From Lepidodermella squamata (lineage: Eukaryota > Gastrotricha): 64,000 bases of DNA. The DNA lies in the NCBI GenBank assembly GCA_047495785.1, contig JBLDXI010000056.1:62001-126000 (forward strand), written 5' to 3'. This document shows, piece by piece, positions 1-9,319 of this stretch. The position numbers were made by a program, and so were the translations under genes. The first letter of the stretch is position 1, and the number at the start of each line of letters is the position of its first letter. A model generated the notes under the pieces. The model was not told the DNA's origin, made no database searches, and worked only from the letters and a program-made list of their open reading frames with translations.

Positions 1-272
1 AGCTTTGTCGTTAAAGGCAGCTTCGGTTTGGGTACTAGGTGGAGAACAATACGATCAGCGTCAGCAGCTTTCACTACCGCATCAAGGTCTTCTTCTTCAA
101 GAATGATGAAGACATGCTCACCGTCCTTCAACGCTAGTTCAGCTTCGCTAGCCAAATCTTTCCCGAAGAACTTGCGGATTTTTATTTTCAGACGTTCGAT
201 ATTGCTAACACCTTCTTCGTAGTGGGCAAAAACCGCAATCTTGCTGTCTCCTGCGACGATCTTCAGCAACAT
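1..272 (-). CDS. PB1-domain protein, partial (TFG-like)
   Basis: The minus strand is open from an ATG at 272 to the window edge, so only the first about 90 residues are seen and the C-terminus lies outside. The fold order of a PB1 domain can be read: an initial strand (MLLKIVAGDSKIAVFA), a helix (IERLKIKIRKFFG), then KDGEHVFIILEEEDLDAVV followed by a last strand DRIVLHLVP. The EEEDLD stretch corresponds to the acidic OPCA motif that binds basic PB1 partners. Spacing is closest to my memory of TFG, an ER-exit-site scaffold, but other PB1 proteins are possible. The same frame stays open to another ATG at 301-303, across a CAG that could be a splice acceptor, so the true start is uncertain. Confidence 0.5.
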   Translation of the reverse strand, partial: MLLKIVAGDSKIAVFAHYEEGVSNIERLKIKIRKFFGKDLASEAELALKDGEHVFIILEEEDLDAVVKAADADRIVLHLVPKPKLPLTTK

Positions 273-602
273 ATCAAAAATACTGTGGAAAATATGATTG
301 ATCATTGGAAAACAAGTGATAAAAATAGAATTAAATGATAAATATATGCCCGAAAGACTTATTAAATTCTTGATTTAAAAAAAGTGAAGAACTTGAGTAT
401 TATCCACATATATACGAAAGAATAAATTCATCTATCACTGCAATATTACTCTGAGGAAAAAATCTGGCTCAACAGAAGACAAAGCTGGTATGACAAAAAC
501 AAAAAAAAGAACGAAGTAGGCCAACACGCCACCCAGTGCGAGGTCCATCGCTCATCAATAATAAATAACTCATTTTTTGCGGGCATTGCGCAGCATATTG
601 CG

Positions 603-905
603 TTGAAGCCTCTAGAAAAAGGAGCAAACCAGGCTGAAAAGCACGTGGTAGACATGTCGGGGACAGGAATAGCTCATCAACAGTATCGTCAACAGGAAGA
701 TAAACAATGTTTTCTGGGTCAACTCAAATTGAAGCCTCTAGAAAAAGGAGTAATCCAGGACAAAACGCACGTGCCTGACATGCCGAAGCGACGGGCATAA
801 CGATTAACGATGATTTTTTCTGGGTCAACTCTCTGAGCACATGGCATAGAAGCCTCTAGAACATCCCGGACGAAAAGCACGTGGCTGGCATGCTGGCGGG
901 ACTGG
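603..905. repeat. Degenerate three-copy tandem repeat
   Basis: A unit of about 118-126 bp beginning GAAGCCTCTAGAA recurs at about 605, 731 and 848. Each copy is followed by a block resembling GAAAAGCACGTGG and then GACATG or GGCATG, and the first two share TTTCTGGGTCAACTC. The copies have drifted by substitutions and small indels. Short reading frames here follow the repeat and look non-coding. Confidence 0.7.
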
Positions 906-1075
906 CATAGCTGACCAACAGCCTCAGTCGCTCGTTTTGCGTTTTAAAAGGCACGTTGTTTTCTAGTTTTATTGCAATCGTCGCGCCGGCGCGTAACGAG
1001 CCAACGTTTTTCTATGTTTTCCATTTGCCTGACCCTCTCATATCATTTTTGTTTTTTCTCTAGATAGTTGTTGAA

Positions 1076-1865
1076 ATGAGCGAAGACGTGGGCATTGTGA
1101 ATAAAATGGATTGCTTTGTGCGAAAAGCAACATGTTATCTAACCATGCGGTAAGTTGAAACAAACATTGTTCGTCAAGTGATATTTGATTTCTGCTTCTT
1201 TTAAAGCCTGAAATTAGAGTTGTCTGCCGAGGAAAGTGACGAAATTACTGAAATCTTAAGCATCCTCTCGAACGAATACAACGCTGAAGGAAGTTCTAAA
1301 ACGCAAAGAAAAAACAGATCAGTAAGTACTATTTCATTTTTTCCTCGGATGAAATATTTAATTTGTTTAATTTCTTAAGCCTTCGGCGAAATTCGATTTG
1401 CTACAATTTCTTCGAAGCTGCGAGCCACAACGACCGGCCCCTCAAACCGGCAGCTGTGAGACATGTTTACCTGATGCCCGTACGGAAGATGCATTAATAT
1501 CTGATTTGAAAGCCAAATTTGTTAATTTCTTGAATTTTCGTTCGAAATCACTTTATTCTGCATATGACTTGGGCTTCTCTTTGTTTGTTTATAAATCGAA
1601 ATTCTTTAAAAAAACTGGTAGCAAAGGCTTTGCAACCATTCTAGCCAAAACTGTCCTCCATCAGCGCAATGTCTCTAGTAAGTCGTGGATAAACAAATGC
1701 CTGCGTTTGTACCAACTCTTTAGAGATTTTCCGCATCTGATGTATTTGAATGTCGGTGTCGAAAAAATGCTGAAATTGTCCATTGATATATTTGCTTTGC
1801 TGAAATCAAGTGATGATGCTAGACAATGGTACGAGACCCTGTCTCGTTTTGCTACTGAAATGTGA
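1076..1865 (+). CDS. Unrecognised three-exon gene, 224 aa
   Basis: Exons are 1076-1149, 1207-1321 and 1380-1865, joined across two introns of 57-58 nt with GTAAGT-type donors and AAG acceptors; the frame stays open across both joins. The product begins MSEDVGIVNKMDCF. An acidic second exon is followed by a mostly helical C-terminal region of about 160 residues with hydrophobic repeats around WINKCLRLYQLF and MLKLSIDIFALL. I recognise no family. The helical C-terminus could be a protein-binding or DNA-binding domain, but no signature is visible. It ends about 470 bp before the viral element and is spliced, so it looks like a host gene rather than an element gene. Confidence 0.55.
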
Positions 1866-2127
1866 TTTTCGTTTTGCTGTATGGTAACTTATATTTTGAT
1901 TTCATTATTGTCAAGAAGAGATAATTCGTTGTGCTAGTCTGATCTTCAAATTGCCGGCATTTGAATTTCAGACTATCCCTCGAAAAAGTCTCTGTGACGT
2001 AATGAGTTGAAATATTTGTCAACATTCGGCCTTTTCGAATTCGTCTTGCGCTTCGTCAATTGTAACACGTTTGAAATGTCTTAATGATTGTTAATTTGTC
2101 GTCAAACATGGCTCGCTTCGTCATTTC

Positions 2128-2246
2128 CTCATTCCATATTTCAACTACCATAAATGCATGTAACGGGTTTTTCATAGTTCAAACTGCCGGCGTTTGAAAA
2201 ATGAATCATTCGTCATGCATTTATGGTAGTTGAAATATGGAATGAG
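2128..2246. repeat. Perfect 33-bp inverted repeat (hairpin)
   Basis: Arms 2128-2160 and 2214-2246 are exact reverse complements separated by 53 nt. The loop holds a second palindrome centred on GCCGGC flanked by TTCAAA and TTTGAA; a similar one lies at about 1946-1966. It lies about 90 bp beyond the polB stop, so it may mark the left end region of the viral element or be an unrelated small foldback. Confidence 0.8.
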
Positions 2247-2338
2247 AAAGCTGAAGTTGAGAAAGCGTTTTATTACGAATAATACGAAGAATAAAAGTGA
2301 ATGTAGTAAACATAATAAATAATGAAATGTCTTTGGCG

Positions 2339-5300
2339 TCAATTTACATTACTCGTCTTATAATGGCCATGGGCAAGCGTTGCCACACCATCGGCACATA
2401 CCCACCGTTTATCATCGTACGGCGTCATTGCCACTTTAGTATTTTGAATCGACACAACTCGGTGGTTAAAAGAACGAATTTGATTGAACTTCACAGCCAA
2501 TGGCACCTTTTCTAAAACGCAATTTCTGTAGTCATCTGCTGCTATGTTGCGCTTGACACAAGTTTTCTTAATGCCTTTAGCCTTCTTCATTTCTTTCATG
2601 TCTTCCATGACGATGCAATAGTTTTTAGCCCGGACTCCAATAAATTCAACAATATTTTTGCCCACGCTTTCATCTTTCATTTTACCAATCACTTTTTTAT
2701 TTTTATCGGAGTAACAAAAATGATCTTTCGGATAATCTGAGAAATCCATTAGGTGGTCATAAGCTTTCAAATCGTGATACACATCTTCCGTTTGGATGTG
2801 GTAGCAAAGAGAATCCGTGTCAGTAAACAGAAGTTTTGCATTTGACCCATAATGCTTTTTAATAGTATTGTAATGAAAGTCATACATGAGGACTTTTGAC
2901 AGCTCCAGAACACAGGCGCCGACAATTATTGGCCTATCATATACGATGGATGTCTTTGCCATGTTAACTGAAATTAAATTATCAGAGATAAGTTTAGCGC
3001 TTTTGAAATTGGGCTTATTAATCAGCTTTTGTAACTGGTCTTCGCGCGTTACGAATCTAGCATCCGACCGTTTTCTGAGGTTTTCACATGTTTTGCCAAA
3101 TATAGCGTTGTTCATTAATTTAAAAAAATCTTTGTCGACTTCAGTTTTAGCTTGTTTTCGCATTTCAGTGTTGAATTCAATGTAAGGGGCCAGCCATTTG
3201 CTCTGTTTGAATTTCAGAACTTTGTGTATCTTACTCAATACCAAGCCATTTTCCAGGGCTTGTTTGAGGTTTCTATAATGTAAAACATAACTGGTTTTCG
3301 GCTTGAGGTTAGAAACTAGTTTGTCAACTTTCCCAGGTTTCGGTAGCGAGAGTTCGTTGGAAATGTTCTTCATGAATGGGCTTGGTTCACACGTCATTTG
3401 TTCAGCACAGAATGGATAATCGTTGTGCAGATCGTGTAGCTGTTCCGGGTAGTCAAGGTCGACTTCAAAGATGTACCCGTACTTATCATCCTCTAACAGC
3501 TCCATGATGACATCGTTATTGAAGTTTTTAACGTCACACCATTGGAATTCTCCAATTGGCAGTGCCTGAGACATCGCCCAGCCGTACAGATTGTTTGCGT
3601 CGAGGTAGATAATGTATGAGCTTTCTTTGTTCTTCACATATTTCGCCATGTACTTATTATTTGCTTCCGCATGCCTGTGGACAATGACACTCATACCGCC
3701 TCTCAGCCCTCTTTCTATGAACTCCAGCTTTTTTTCATCTTGTAGGAGCTCAATGCTCACTCCGGTCTTCTTCAGCATTGCATCCCAAGATAAGCCAGGC
3801 GCTGTCAAATACCAAGCAGGATCCAGACCGTAATGTCCCTGACAAGTCGCCCGGAAAGTTTCAAAACAATCAGCAAGCAGCAAAACGTCAGTCTTCAAAT
3901 AAAGGTGGTGGTAATCCAACATAGTTTTGCAGTCAAACTTGTCCCAAACCCGCTGAGCATGCTTGTATTCTTCGTCAGAAATCGAAACAGGCTCCATTTT
4001 CCCCCCTGCTGTAGCGCTTGAATTTAACGATGATGCAAAAGATTCGATAGGTGGTAATTTGTTCTCTAGTAAGCGATCTTTGTTGTCTATATACTCATAA
4101 ACCCCCTTACGCAAAAGCAGGTCAGCTTGCTCCTCATTCAGCCCTTTGAACTGGCTCCTCAGATGTTTGAATTTCCCACCGGATGCCTTCAGATTTTCCA
4201 CGCATTGTTCCAAACTGGTGCTCATGAACTGGAAGCTGTCGATGAATCTCAGCCACCCAACGGTGAAACTGAGATATTTCTCCTCACTATTTACTATTGC
4301 TTTTAACCGCATCAAATTAAAATTGTTGGCATCTTTCTTTAACATTTCATTATATTTGTTTATTTCATCACCAATGGCTTGCATAATAAAATGGCTATCA
4401 TAGCCCCGCAAGTTATGAAAGACAACTGGGGTATATGTATTTTTATAACTGTATTGTAAATTACATCTGCTATGTGCAGCTCCTCGAAATTTACCTGTGA
4501 GATGATCATGATCTCTAACTTTCGAATCACCATCATTCCGATCAGCTACGAATGTTCTGTTACAGATGTGGCAAGCCGATGCATTGTCATACTCTTTTTG
4601 TTGTTCAGCAGTTAATTTCTCCATTGCGACATTCGTATTATTGAGATACTCTCTAATTTTCTTTTGTTGTCGAAACAAATACTGCAAAAAACTAGAGGTT
4701 GAATCAAAAGTATGATAACTGGAGCGAAATGAGTCAACAGTACTAAGGAAATAACAACCGTAAGAATTAGCTTCATGCCTTTGGTAAATTTCGGAGTTTT
4801 CTCCCTTCTTCTCGCTGGCGTTAAGCAAAGTGCTTTCCGTATCACAGTAAAAAATGAACGGAACAGGCAACTGCTTTGCATAGTTTTTGAATAGGCAAAA
4901 CTTGTTCTCAGGGAAAGCCACCTTCACTTTATCGGAGAGCACTACACACTTGTTGTTTTTCAAGTGGTTCTCATGGCTTGTCTGGCTTGAAAAAGGAACC
5001 AAACACTTCATACACCAGTAAGTTTGATGCTCGTGCGATCTAGTGGAAGCTAATAGTCGGCTAACATTCTTCAGCCAGCTAAAATGGGCTGTCCGGCCAT
5101 CATTTGTTCGAAGTAAATCAATTGTTCTTGGATAATTCTGTTCTGAGGCATAGAAAGGAATAATGTTGTGCTTACCATTCTCCTCGTAGTAATCCAAAAT
5201 ATTTAAACATAGCTGATTGTTCTCTTCCAGCTTTGCGATGTCTTGTAAATTGACGGGGAAAGAGACGCCATCGCAATTGATCTCACGCTCATACTTTGTG

Positions 5301-6247
5301 TAATTGGTGATACGATGTGGATTCGCATCAACTGGATGAAGGCACGCAAGCATACTCCAGATGATACATTTTTCATCCGAATTTTGAACGTTAACAACGG
5401 CATTCTTTTTCTTTATGTATTCTGGCGTTGCAATAAAACTTCCTCCACCCAGTGGCTGGTATTTATAAACCCATAATCTAGCCCCTCGAATATCCTCAAC
5501 TGTCCACCCACTGCCTCTCGCTTGAAATTCCTCTATACTATTCCCGAGCTGTGAAAAGAGTAGATCAGCGCAATCGGAAATTTGATCTGGACGGAGAAGT
5601 GTTGGAGCTGCAGCTTTGGTTGAACTCCATTTGAAAAATACTTTTTGCAGATCATTATTTTCCATTTTGAAATTGATTTCAATGGTCAGCGTCGCTTTGA
5701 TAGGCCCAAATTTGCCTAATTGAAATGCCAACTCATTTTTTATTTTATTTTTCATTCTCGAAGTGTAGGAGTGGTAGTCTCTTTCAGTATTGAAATGAAT
5801 AAATTTGGTTTTTTGGATGACCCTATTGAATCGCCCGGAGCCTTCTTTTCTTTCGTAACGAACATAATCAGACTTCTCGAGACTGTTTGTCGATTGAATG
5901 TGCACATAATCAGAATTGACAAGCCTTTGAAAACTAGGACCACCGATCTTAATGTGCTTATAAGTTTCGGGATTTATTACATAACCTTCCCTACTTGGCT
6001 TTTTAATGAATTTGCTAGCCTTTAAAACATATCCCTTTTTCTTCAGTTCTTCGTACTTACCATCGCCTATTATAATATTCCCGCCAGTTAATGGATCAGA
6101 TGCCCATCCAATAGGAGCTTTCGATGTGTACTTGACAAACTGATTGATTCTCTCGTCATAATAATATTCGCCTTTGCTAATCAAACGATTGAATGCTCGA
6201 GAATTTATAGACAATTTTCTGCGTGTTTCAGGATTAATGACCTTCAT
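2339..6247 (-). CDS. polB: Protein-primed DNA polymerase B
   Basis: This 1302-aa family B polymerase would replicate the linear element from a protein primer. Exonuclease motifs lie near residues 469 (CDTEST), 612-620 (NLRGYDSHF) and 783-796. Polymerase motif A is YLDANNLYG near 883, motif B KLMNNAIFGK near 1043, and motif C FTDTDS near 1141. A Cys/His finger sits at 412-434, and an endonuclease VII-like Cys-His module (CHICNRTF to HDHLTGKFRG) at 559-598 lies between Exo I and Exo II. The N-terminus carries three copies of an N/D-P-x-T motif of about 25 residues. It is divergent from the 86-aa gene across a TATATA-containing inverted repeat, as expected for an early gene. No disruptions are seen. 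Confidence 0.95.
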   Translation of the reverse strand: MKVINPETRRKLSINSRAFNRLISKGEYYYDERINQFVKYTSKAPIGWASDPLTGGNIIIGDGKYEELKKKGYVLKASKFIKKPSREGYVINPETYKHIKIGGPSFQRLVNSDYVHIQSTNSLEKSDYVRYERKEGSGRFNRVIQKTKFIHFNTERDYHSYTSRMKNKIKNELAFQLGKFGPIKATLTIEINFKMENNDLQKVFFKWSSTKAAAPTLLRPDQISDCADLLFSQLGNSIEEFQARGSGWTVEDIRGARLWVYKYQPLGGGSFIATPEYIKKKNAVVNVQNSDEKCIIWSMLACLHPVDANPHRITNYTKYEREINCDGVSFPVNLQDIAKLEENNQLCLNILDYYEENGKHNIIPFYASEQNYPRTIDLLRTNDGRTAHFSWLKNVSRLLASTRSHEHQTYWCMKCLVPFSSQTSHENHLKNNKCVVLSDKVKVAFPENKFCLFKNYAKQLPVPFIFYCDTESTLLNASEKKGENSEIYQRHEANSYGCYFLSTVDSFRSSYHTFDSTSSFLQYLFRQQKKIREYLNNTNVAMEKLTAEQQKEYDNASACHICNRTFVADRNDGDSKVRDHDHLTGKFRGAAHSRCNLQYSYKNTYTPVVFHNLRGYDSHFIMQAIGDEINKYNEMLKKDANNFNLMRLKAIVNSEEKYLSFTVGWLRFIDSFQFMSTSLEQCVENLKASGGKFKHLRSQFKGLNEEQADLLLRKGVYEYIDNKDRLLENKLPPIESFASSLNSSATAGGKMEPVSISDEEYKHAQRVWDKFDCKTMLDYHHLYLKTDVLLLADCFETFRATCQGHYGLDPAWYLTAPGLSWDAMLKKTGVSIELLQDEKKLEFIERGLRGGMSVIVHRHAEANNKYMAKYVKNKESSYIIYLDANNLYGWAMSQALPIGEFQWCDVKNFNNDVIMELLEDDKYGYIFEVDLDYPEQLHDLHNDYPFCAEQMTCEPSPFMKNISNELSLPKPGKVDKLVSNLKPKTSYVLHYRNLKQALENGLVLSKIHKVLKFKQSKWLAPYIEFNTEMRKQAKTEVDKDFFKLMNNAIFGKTCENLRKRSDARFVTREDQLQKLINKPNFKSAKLISDNLISVNMAKTSIVYDRPIIVGACVLELSKVLMYDFHYNTIKKHYGSNAKLLFTDTDSLCYHIQTEDVYHDLKAYDHLMDFSDYPKDHFCYSDKNKKVIGKMKDESVGKNIVEFIGVRAKNYCIVMEDMKEMKKAKGIKKTCVKRNIAADDYRNCVLEKVPLAVKFNQIRSFNHRVVSIQNTKVAMTPYDDKRWVCADGVATLAHGHYKTSNVN

Positions 6248-6286
6248 TATTCACCAGAAGTGTTTGTGATTTTTGATACCAGTATA

Positions 6287-6390
6287 TAACCTATATATAG
6301 AAAATAATTTTTAAGCCATTACCGAGAATTGTCAATAGTAAATTTTGATTTTTTAAGAAAAACGCCTTAAAAATTATTTTCTATATATAA
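6287..6390. promoter_or_regulatory. Divergent promoter region with 26-bp inverted repeat
   Basis: TATATATAGAAAATAA...TTAAG at about 6292-6317 is repeated in reverse complement at about 6362-6388, giving a TATATA element facing each of the two divergent genes (polB and the 86-aa ORF). The spacer between arms is AT-rich and about 45 nt. A direct repeat, AGAAGTGTTTGTGATTTT, occurs at about 6253 and again at about 6687, flanking the small gene. The arrangement suits a shared early promoter; a replication role is also possible. Confidence 0.5.
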
Positions 6391-6395
6391 ATTAT

Positions 6396-6656
6396 ATGAG
6401 TTTATATACTGAACCTATCATGACAACTATAAGCATTACAAACGACTGCTCTCCCACCAAAGAGAAAAGGTCTGTCATCAGAAGTGGCGATGCCAGTTAC
6501 CCGCGTTGGGTAAAATACGCCACGGAAGAGGAGCGGAAAGAGGCTAGAAAACTATCGATGAATGCGGCGAAGAAAAGATATGAGGACAAAAAGAAAAGAA
6601 TCATGCAGGAGTACATGCAGTTAAAAGCCCTTTTAATGAATATTTCTGCAAATTAA
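6396..6656 (+). CDS. Small basic element protein, 86 aa
   Basis: The reading frame starts 7 nt after a TATATAAATT box and is divergently oriented to polB. The product is hydrophilic. A central SYPRWVKYATEEERKEARK is followed by a basic, probably helical segment (NAAKKRYEDKKKR) resembling the basic arm of small viral DNA-binding or coiled-coil proteins. I recognise no family. A second in-frame ATG at 6420 could be used. Placement beside polB and the TATA box suggests an early regulatory or replication accessory role, which is inference only. Confidence 0.55.
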   Translation: MSLYTEPIMTTISITNDCSPTKEKRSVIRSGDASYPRWVKYATEEERKEARKLSMNAAKKRYEDKKKRIMQEYMQLKALLMNISAN

Positions 6657-6768
6657 TTTAAGAATTTATTTCTACCTATAAGATAAGAAGTGTTTGTGAT
6701 TTTAGCCTTATCATCAGGGCATATGAAAATGTGACGGTTCCATATGCCTTGCATGCCAATTTAAATCA

Positions 6769-8313
6769 TTAATCAATAACATTTTCTGCATTTTCCCATG
6801 TGGGTTTGTCATAACCCGACCATTTGATTAAAACCAACTCTTTTCCTTTAACTTTCTTCCTATCCAAAATTTTCTCAACTCTATACACGTCATCTACCTG
6901 CTGTTTCGATTTTTGCATTTCTTGCTCGTAAAAACTACCGAAAACAGGCTCGCCGTCCATTGCTTCTATCTGGTATGTTCTCGGATATGTGTCATTTATT
7001 TTTACAACTCGCAATAGTTCTTCGCTCCATGAAGGGTGATATCCTTTTTCGAATGCGCCTTTTACGCGGCTTATCCTAATCACGTCACCCAGCGCAAATT
7101 TCGGCTTTTCCAATTTTTCTTCTCGTTCCGGGGGATTCAGCCTAGAATGGACTTTGTTGTGGTTTTTGGGATCGCTGGCCTCGATGGGAGTCATTCCTAT
7201 CGACCGATGCAGAGAATTATTATAATCACTGACCAAGCTATCGAGCATGTCAACCCAGTTACGGGTGTTGTCCAGTGTGAACCTTTTCCACATCTTGGTT
7301 TTCAAAGTTCGGTTGAACCTTTCTATGATAGGATTGTGAAAATTCTCATAAGTCGAATACCTGTTAACATTATTAGCTTTCAGCCATTTCGTGAACACAG
7401 CATTGTAAAATTCACTGCCTTGATCTACCCACATATTTTTGGGCTTCCTGTTGCTTTCTCGGACCACAGACAAAAATGCATCAAAAACATTTTTTGCATC
7501 CTTGCTCTTAAGTGCGACAGCCCAAGCATATTTGGAAAAGCAATCTATAATCGTGAGTAAATACTTATGCTGGTTATTTTCTTCGGATAAATCGCTCAGA
7601 AACACGATATCCATGCCCCAGGTTTCGTCGATATCGTGAATATACACTCGCCTGCGGGGAAAATGCTTCCGGGCCGGTTTATGAAGTTCCTCGGAGAGAA
7701 CGTGGAATTTTACTTTGCTTGAGCTTTGATCTGCATCCGTCTCTTTTTTCGACGCTGGGACTGCTTGCGTTGTTTTGGCGCCGCTTTGCGCTTTTTTCCT
7801 TGGTCGTTTTGGTTGCGGAACCTCGCCGATATATTTTGTTCCAGTATAATCCACAGGTTTCCTTTGCCGCAATTCGTATCCTTCTCCGCGGCACTCGCGT
7901 TCTTTAGGAGGAAGCTCATGGCCCGTCAGCCCTTGACCGCCATGGAATCTATCGGCTAAGCCTCCTTCGTGAAAGGTTTTGAAAACGAAGGCAGCCATGG
8001 CTCTCTCGTATCCGTTTTTAGAATCGTCGTTGGCTATCTTGAAAGCTTCTTCGGCTAGAAGTCTGTCTGCTCTTGTCCGCATTTCTCGATCTTTAAATTT
8101 CCAATAGTAATAGTCGTGAGTTTTAGCTGCTTTGTCCAAATCATTGATTCCTTCATATCCTTCCTTCATGCGCTGGACGAAATTTGTACCTGGCCCAGCG
8201 TAACTGTATTTCTGCGTGTTGTTGAATGATCCGTTGGAACGATGCTCGCCTTTGACCGGGTAAGAGGGAAGATGCAATTCTACCGGCAAGTTATTGATAA
8301 TTCCGTCGAACAT
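6769..8313 (-). CDS. PLA2-like domain fused to integrase-chromodomain
   Basis: One uninterrupted 514-aa frame. Residues about 36-115 resemble the parvovirus VP1-type phospholipase A2: a calcium-loop YAGPGT at 38-43 and LDKAAKTHDYYY with the His-Asp pair at 66-67. A basic linker (about 140-225) leads to a DDE integrase core with D235, D297 (WVDQGS) and E331 (IIERFNRTLK). An SH3-like region follows at 408-468, and a chromodomain (VYRVEKILDR...LIKWSGYDKPTWE) at 476-514. The usual N-terminal HHCC zinc domain of integrases is not visible and the PLA2-like domain occupies its place. The integrase would insert element DNA, guided by the chromodomain. The PLA2-like part may act in membrane passage or be structural. 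Its promoter shares a palindrome with the ATPase gene. Confidence 0.9.
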   Translation of the reverse strand: MFDGIINNLPVELHLPSYPVKGEHRSNGSFNNTQKYSYAGPGTNFVQRMKEGYEGINDLDKAAKTHDYYYWKFKDREMRTRADRLLAEEAFKIANDDSKNGYERAMAAFVFKTFHEGGLADRFHGGQGLTGHELPPKERECRGEGYELRQRKPVDYTGTKYIGEVPQPKRPRKKAQSGAKTTQAVPASKKETDADQSSSKVKFHVLSEELHKPARKHFPRRRVYIHDIDETWGMDIVFLSDLSEENNQHKYLLTIIDCFSKYAWAVALKSKDAKNVFDAFLSVVRESNRKPKNMWVDQGSEFYNAVFTKWLKANNVNRYSTYENFHNPIIERFNRTLKTKMWKRFTLDNTRNWVDMLDSLVSDYNNSLHRSIGMTPIEASDPKNHNKVHSRLNPPEREEKLEKPKFALGDVIRISRVKGAFEKGYHPSWSEELLRVVKINDTYPRTYQIEAMDGEPVFGSFYEQEMQKSKQQVDDVYRVEKILDRKKVKGKELVLIKWSGYDKPTWENAENVID

Positions 8314-8334
8314 TTCACAATGCTTATCACAGCA

Positions 8335-8348
8335 TTAGAAATTTCTAA
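8335..8348. promoter_or_regulatory. Palindromic TCTAA late-type promoter, bidirectional
   Basis: TTAGAAATTTCTAA is a perfect 14-bp palindrome in the short gap between the divergent integrase and ATPase genes. It presents TCTAA toward both genes, 11 nt before the ATPase ATG and about 20 nt before the integrase ATG. The same TCTA(A/G) core precedes most other virion genes of the element. Confidence 0.5.
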
Positions 8349-8359
8349 CCTGAATTAAA

Positions 8360-9082
8360 ATGATCAATTTTGATGAAATAATTCCAAAAAGCGAGTCTAT
8401 GCCACTCAATATTTCCCCTTTTTACCCGCAGCATTGTTTCCGAGCAATTATTATCGGTCCAAGTAATAGCGGGAAAACTAATGATTTGCTCAATATCATC
8501 CATCATTCTGTTTTTCATAAGCTGCACATTTACTCTAAAACCTTGGATGAAGACAAATACCAGTTTTTGATAAATTTGCAGAAAGCTAAAGAAGCCGAGT
8601 TGAAAATGAAAGGGGTAAACGAGTCACTTATCCACTTTTCCACAGATATAGCGGATGTCGTGCCCCTTGATAAGCTTGACAAGAAATATCAGCACTTGTT
8701 TGTCTTTGATGATATTTGTCTGGAAAATGCTAAAAGCCAAGAGAAATACATCGGCGATCTCTACATCAGGTCGCGAAAGTACAATTGTTCCGTGGTTTAT
8801 TTGAGTCAGTCATATTTCAAAATTCCGAAAATAATTCGCGACAATGCGCAGTTCATTGTTTTGAAAAAGCTGAATGATGGACGCGAACTGCAAACAATTC
8901 ACAGAATTTATGCAGCAGAAATAGAAAAGCCTGTGTTCCTGAAAAAGTACGAATTGAGCGTTTCGTCCAATAATAATCACGGTTCTTTTATAATAGACAG
9001 CGTGATAAAACATAAATCGCTGAAGCTAAGAGCAAATTATACGGGGATTTTTGTCAGCGAATCTGATTCAGCTGGGGCCTGA
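8360..9082 (+). CDS. A32/FtsK-type genome packaging ATPase
   Basis: A 240-aa P-loop ATPase. Walker A is GPSNSGKT at residues 33-40 and Walker B HLFVFDD at 112-118, followed by a conserved arm with YIRSRKYNCSVVYLSQS that matches the sensor region of packaging ATPases of Polintons, virophages and poxvirus A32. Family members pump the genome into preformed capsids. It starts the rightward block of virion genes, 46 bp from the divergent integrase, with TCTAA 11 nt before the ATG. Confidence 0.9.
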   Translation: MINFDEIIPKSESMPLNISPFYPQHCFRAIIIGPSNSGKTNDLLNIIHHSVFHKLHIYSKTLDEDKYQFLINLQKAKEAELKMKGVNESLIHFSTDIADVVPLDKLDKKYQHLFVFDDICLENAKSQEKYIGDLYIRSRKYNCSVVYLSQSYFKIPKIIRDNAQFIVLKKLNDGRELQTIHRIYAAEIEKPVFLKKYELSVSSNNNHGSFIIDSVIKHKSLKLRANYTGIFVSESDSAGA

Positions 9083-9319
9083 GCGCGCCCCTGGTAAATT
9101 CCCAAACTCTCTCAATATTTCTGAGGCCGGATTTATTAACTTGCGTCGGAAATCGCAATATTTGCTGTTTTAAGCTGGGTTAAACTAGAATGTTTTCCGT
9201 TCAAATGAGTCGAAACGGAATTTTTCCCATGGCCTGATACTCTATCTTGAATTCTTCAACACTGAACGCATTCGGTTAATTCGGTAAAATCTGATTGAGA
9301 AAATCTAGTGGTAAACCAA

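Noticed and set aside
1076-1865. Viral Bcl-2-like gene
   Set aside because: The helical C-terminus tempted this, since some adintoviruses carry Bcl-2 homologues, but no BH1 NWGR-type motif is present and the gene is spliced.
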